Source: Cyanobacteria bacterium M_surface_7_m2_037 (GTDB lineage Bacteria; Cyanobacteriota; Cyanobacteriia; PCC-6307; Cyanobiaceae). Taken from it: a stretch of 7,673 bases of DNA. Positions 5,287 through 7,673 of the stretch are shown here, in pieces (the stretch's first letter is position 1; each line of letters opens with the position of its first letter). The translations under genes were made by a program, and so were the position numbers. The stretch is from positions 1 to 7,673 of the forward strand of contig VGPP01000076.1 in the NCBI GenBank assembly GCA_016882585.1. Reading direction: 5' to 3'. The notes under the pieces were generated by a model. That model did not search any database and had not been told where the DNA came from. It saw nothing but the letters and a program-made list of their open reading frames with translations.

Positions 5287-7512
5287 TCAGAACTTCCAAC
5301 CCACACCCAGGTTGAAGCGCCACTCACCAGTGAAGTCCTGGCTGGCCACCTCCAAACGCAGCGGGCCCACCGGCGTGGTCACGATCAGACCCGTACCCAC
5401 CGAGAAACCGTCACCGGGCTTGAGCAGCAAACCACCGGGATTGCCGGGCACGTTGGGCTGACTGCCGAAGCTGGTGCCGCCATCCACAAACACCTCACCG
5501 CTGATGATGCTGAAGATCGGGAAGCGGTATTCGAGCGTGGCTTCACCGAAGCTCTTACCCACGCCCAGGTCGCAGTCGTAGTAACCGCGAACGGAGTTGG
5601 AACCACCCAGACAGAAGGCTTCGTAGGGGGGCAGATTGCCCACATTGGTGCCGGCCGTCACCTGGAAGGCCAGGGCCTGTTTGCAATCCTCCTTCTGGCC
5701 AGGCTTAGGACGGCAGCCCTTGAAGATCTTCAGCCAGTTCACCGGGATGTAGTGGGTGTAGCTGGCGCGCAGCCGGTTGAAGGTGGGTGAATCCGGCCCC
5801 ACCGAGAAGAATTGCTCGGTGCCGAGGCTGAGGAAGTTGCCGGAAGTGGGATTGCGCGGATCGTTGAGGTTGTTCATCGTGGCGGCCACGCGAACGCCCA
5901 CCAGCTGGTTGTGCTCGGCGCAGTTGTAGGCAATGCAGATCACATCCTTCACCTGCGTTTTGCCATTGCCGTAGTTGTTCGTGTTCATGCCGTAAGGCAT
6001 CACCGAACCACCAAAATTCATCGGCGTCACTTCCTGGCCGCTGAAGCCAAGCACCACATTCCAGGGCGCGCGCTTGTAGGGGTTGCCGCCGTTGAGCGGG
6101 CGCACGAACTGAACGTTGCCGCCGATGCGCTGCAGGGCGATCGAGTTGTTGTCGAGGTTGAACCAGTTGAGGCTGGGATCAGCCTTCTCCGCCTTGGAGA
6201 TGGATCCGAACGACGTACCGGTGGGGTTGTTCTTGCTCTGGATGTTGTAGGCGGTGGCGTTGGAGGGCGCCTTGAAGAAGTCGTTCGACACATCCGACAC
6301 GGTGTTGATCGTGCCGTTGTTCTGGCTCTGGAAGATCTGGGGCACCTCCCGGCTGAAGAACACCCGGGCGCGGAAGGCGGTGCGGAACTTATCGCCCTTG
6401 ATCCAGGGATCGGTGAAGGAGATATCGCCCAGGCCACCGAACTGGCCATAGGTGAAGTTCACCGCCAGATCCCAGGCCCGGCCCAGCAGGTTGCTGTCCT
6501 GCAGCTGCACCTGACCGAACACACCCTGAGCCTGGCTGTAGCCCAGACCACCGGAGAGGGAACCGCTCGACTGCTCGACGATGCCGAGCACAATCGTGAC
6601 CTCACCGGGATTGCCGGCCACAGGCCGCAGGGTCACCTTCACGTCACCGAAGAGACCCGTGCCGTAGAGGCGCTTGATGTCGTCTTCGAGCTGGCGGCGG
6701 TTGAACGTGTCGCCGGGCTTGATTGACACCTCACGGGTCACCACCCAGGGCTTGGTCTTACCGCGGATCGGCTGACCCTTGTCGTTGGTGGCTTCACCTT
6801 CCTTGTTGAGGAACTGCACCTCCACGCCGGCCACGGTGCCTTCACGCACCTGAAGCTCCACCACACCCGTGGGGCTCACGCGTGTGGGGCCACTCACCCG
6901 GGCGAGGGAATAGCCCTGATCGGCGTACCACTTCTGCAGCTCACCGATGCGGGCCTGCAGGGTGTTGAGGTTGAGGGTCTTGCCGTAATCGGCCGCGAAG
7001 ATGTCTGGGATCAGGTTGGGGGGCATCTTGGTCTTCGGCCCGATGCCCTCGAGCTCCACCTCGGTGAGCACCGGGTTGGGCACCACCGTGACCACCAACT
7101 GCACGCCCAGCGGGCCATCCACTGGCTGGATGCGCACATCCGAAAACCAACCGCTGGCGTAGATCGCCGAGAGGTCGTTCTGGAGCTCGCTGCGGGTCAC
7201 CTGGGTGCCAGGCCGGGTAGCCATGGCGTCGTACACGGCGATCTCGAGACGCTCCTGCTCGGGGTGCCCCTCAATCCCCTTCACCACCACCTCGCTGATC
7301 AGCACCTTCGGCTCCGGCTTGGCCGGCGGCGCAAGAGCCTCACCCGGAGGACTGCTCTCAGCCGGCGCCGCAGCCGGTGCGGGCGTGGCGTCTTGGGCGA
7401 ACACCGGAGCTGCGCCCATCACCACGCCTGCCGCCAGAGGCAGCATGGAAGCCAGCCCAAGGGAGCCACGAAGGCGCAGCGCGCGGCTCAAACCGTGAGG
7501 GGTGGCAGCCAT
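5287..7512 (-). CDS. bamA: Outer membrane protein assembly factor BamA / Omp85
   Basis: Inserts beta-barrel proteins into the outer membrane. Counting from ATG 7512 (741 residues), a signal peptide ends at about Ala39 (PVFA|QDA). A Pro/Ala-rich linker (40-67) is followed by three POTRA domains, about 69-146, 147-225 and 226-314, the usual number in cyanobacteria against five in E. coli. A 16-strand-type barrel then runs to the end. The loop-6 motif VRGY is at 641-644 within GGSNSVRGYYDC, and the last residue is Phe (GVGWKF), the expected C-terminal aromatic. The frame is open to TTG 7542, which would add MRLCRAPAVP. I prefer the ATG because the signal peptide begins properly there, but neither start has a good ribosome site. 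Six cysteines, all in the barrel, form three close pairs (526/531, 600/610, 634/647). An Asn/Ser-rich loop lies at about 393-455. The gene follows purC by 42 bases and leads the lipid A genes. Confidence 0.96.
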   Translation of the reverse strand: MAATPHGLSRALRLRGSLGLASMLPLAAGVVMGAAPVFAQDATPAPAAAPAESSPPGEALAPPAKPEPKVLISEVVVKGIEGHPEQERLEIAVYDAMATRPGTQVTRSELQNDLSAIYASGWFSDVRIQPVDGPLGVQLVVTVVPNPVLTEVELEGIGPKTKMPPNLIPDIFAADYGKTLNLNTLQARIGELQKWYADQGYSLARVSGPTRVSPTGVVELQVREGTVAGVEVQFLNKEGEATNDKGQPIRGKTKPWVVTREVSIKPGDTFNRRQLEDDIKRLYGTGLFGDVKVTLRPVAGNPGEVTIVLGIVEQSSGSLSGGLGYSQAQGVFGQVQLQDSNLLGRAWDLAVNFTYGQFGGLGDISFTDPWIKGDKFRTAFRARVFFSREVPQIFQSQNNGTINTVSDVSNDFFKAPSNATAYNIQSKNNPTGTSFGSISKAEKADPSLNWFNLDNNSIALQRIGGNVQFVRPLNGGNPYKRAPWNVVLGFSGQEVTPMNFGGSVMPYGMNTNNYGNGKTQVKDVICIAYNCAEHNQLVGVRVAATMNNLNDPRNPTSGNFLSLGTEQFFSVGPDSPTFNRLRASYTHYIPVNWLKIFKGCRPKPGQKEDCKQALAFQVTAGTNVGNLPPYEAFCLGGSNSVRGYYDCDLGVGKSFGEATLEYRFPIFSIISGEVFVDGGTSFGSQPNVPGNPGGLLLKPGDGFSVGTGLIVTTPVGPLRLEVASQDFTGEWRFNLGVGWKF

Positions 7513-7554
7513 GGGTACAGCAGGAGCGCGGCAGAGCCGCAAATTCCGCCGAAC

Positions 7555-7671
7555 TTACTTGCCCAAACGGGGTGAAGGGCAGGCGCCTTGGACCCGTTTG
7601 AGAACCTCCCCGTAGGCCTCCACCACACCGCCGAGGTCCTGGCGGAAGCGGTCTTTATCGAGGATGCGATC
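7555..7671 (-). CDS. purC: Phosphoribosylaminoimidazole-succinocarboxamide synthase, C-terminal end only
   Basis: Only the last 38 codons and the TAA stop are inside the window; the gene continues past base 7673. The visible tail DRILDKDRFRQDLGGVVEAY followed by GEVLKRVQ matches my memory of the C-terminus of cyanobacterial PurC (SAICAR synthetase), which joins aspartate to CAIR in purine synthesis in the cytosol. The last ten residues (GACPSPRLGK) are not conserved in my recollection. No active-site residue is visible, so the call rests on the tail motif and on the recalled gene order purC-bamA in picocyanobacteria. The 42 bases between its stop and the bamA ATG hold no clear terminator, so read-through into bamA is likely. 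Confidence 0.75.
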   Translation of the reverse strand, partial: DRILDKDRFRQDLGGVVEAYGEVLKRVQGACPSPRLGK

Positions 7672-7673
7672 GC
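7666..7673. repeat. HIP1 octamer GCGATCGC (inside purC, window edge)
   Basis: Exact HIP1 octamer forming the final eight bases of the window, inside purC. The position at the edge is probably a coincidence of where the window was cut. Confidence 0.85.

Noticed and set aside
5279..5323. Extended LpxC start at GTG 5323 overlapping the bamA end
   Set aside because: The added 15 residues have no conserved character and lie within the constrained bamA C-terminal codons; GTG 5278 is simpler, though not proven.
4403..5461. 352-codon open frame on the plus strand opposite lpxC
   Set aside because: Antisense of LpxC and the BamA end; low-complexity composition and no recognisable motif, while the minus strand carries complete catalytic motifs.
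5812..6726. 304-codon open frame on the plus strand opposite bamA, rich in Val, Ala, His and Glu
   Set aside because: Shadow frame of the BamA barrel; its apparent hydrophobic pattern mirrors alternating barrel codons.
1..7673. A new defence, mobile or biosynthetic system
   Set aside because: All larger genes belong to well-known core families; there are no transposase, integrase, toxin-antitoxin or nuclease motifs, no direct-repeat array and no tRNA-like structure that I can see.

Overview
The window most resembles the chromosome of a GC-rich unicellular cyanobacterium of the Synechococcus/Cyanobium group. The reasons are the protein sequences (a cyanobacterial Omp85 with three POTRA domains, and FabZ, LpxA and LpxB close to my memory of picocyanobacterial orthologues), the gene order purC-bamA-lpxC-fabZ-lpxA-lpxB-msrA next to pepA, frequent absence of Shine-Dalgarno sequences, and three copies of the HIP1 octamer GCGATCGC. 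The assignment comes from recognition, not from a database search.

Layout. On the plus strand at the left edge are the 3' part of pepA (leucyl aminopeptidase, 1-690) and a 78-residue two-helix membrane protein (724-960). Everything else is on the minus strand. Read in its own direction (right to left) it runs: the last 38 codons of purC (7555-7671), bamA (5287-7512), lpxC (4436-5278), fabZ (3972-4430), lpxA (3121-3960), lpxB (1934-3124), msrA with a signal peptide (1305-1937), a 156-base spacer with hairpins that may be terminators, and a 63-residue protein of unknown function (957-1148). The two small genes meet tail to tail on a single CTAG. No stretch longer than about 160 bases lacks a gene.

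How the genes work together. LpxA, LpxC and LpxB are enzymes of lipid A synthesis. FabZ dehydrates 3-hydroxyacyl-ACP and so competes with LpxA for the same substrate. BamA inserts beta-barrel proteins into the outer membrane. MsrA, predicted to be exported, repairs oxidised methionine. The six minus-strand genes from bamA to msrA have junctions from a 4-base overlap to an 11-base gap, so they probably form one outer-membrane biogenesis operon, perhaps with read-through from purC. LpxD, needed between LpxC and LpxB, is not here and must be encoded elsewhere.

I see no mobile element, CRISPR array, RNA gene or clearly new multigene system. This is mainly conserved core genome. The points most worth a second look are three cysteine pairs in the BamA barrel, an exported MsrA overlapping lpxB, the absence of lpxD, and the two small unassigned genes.
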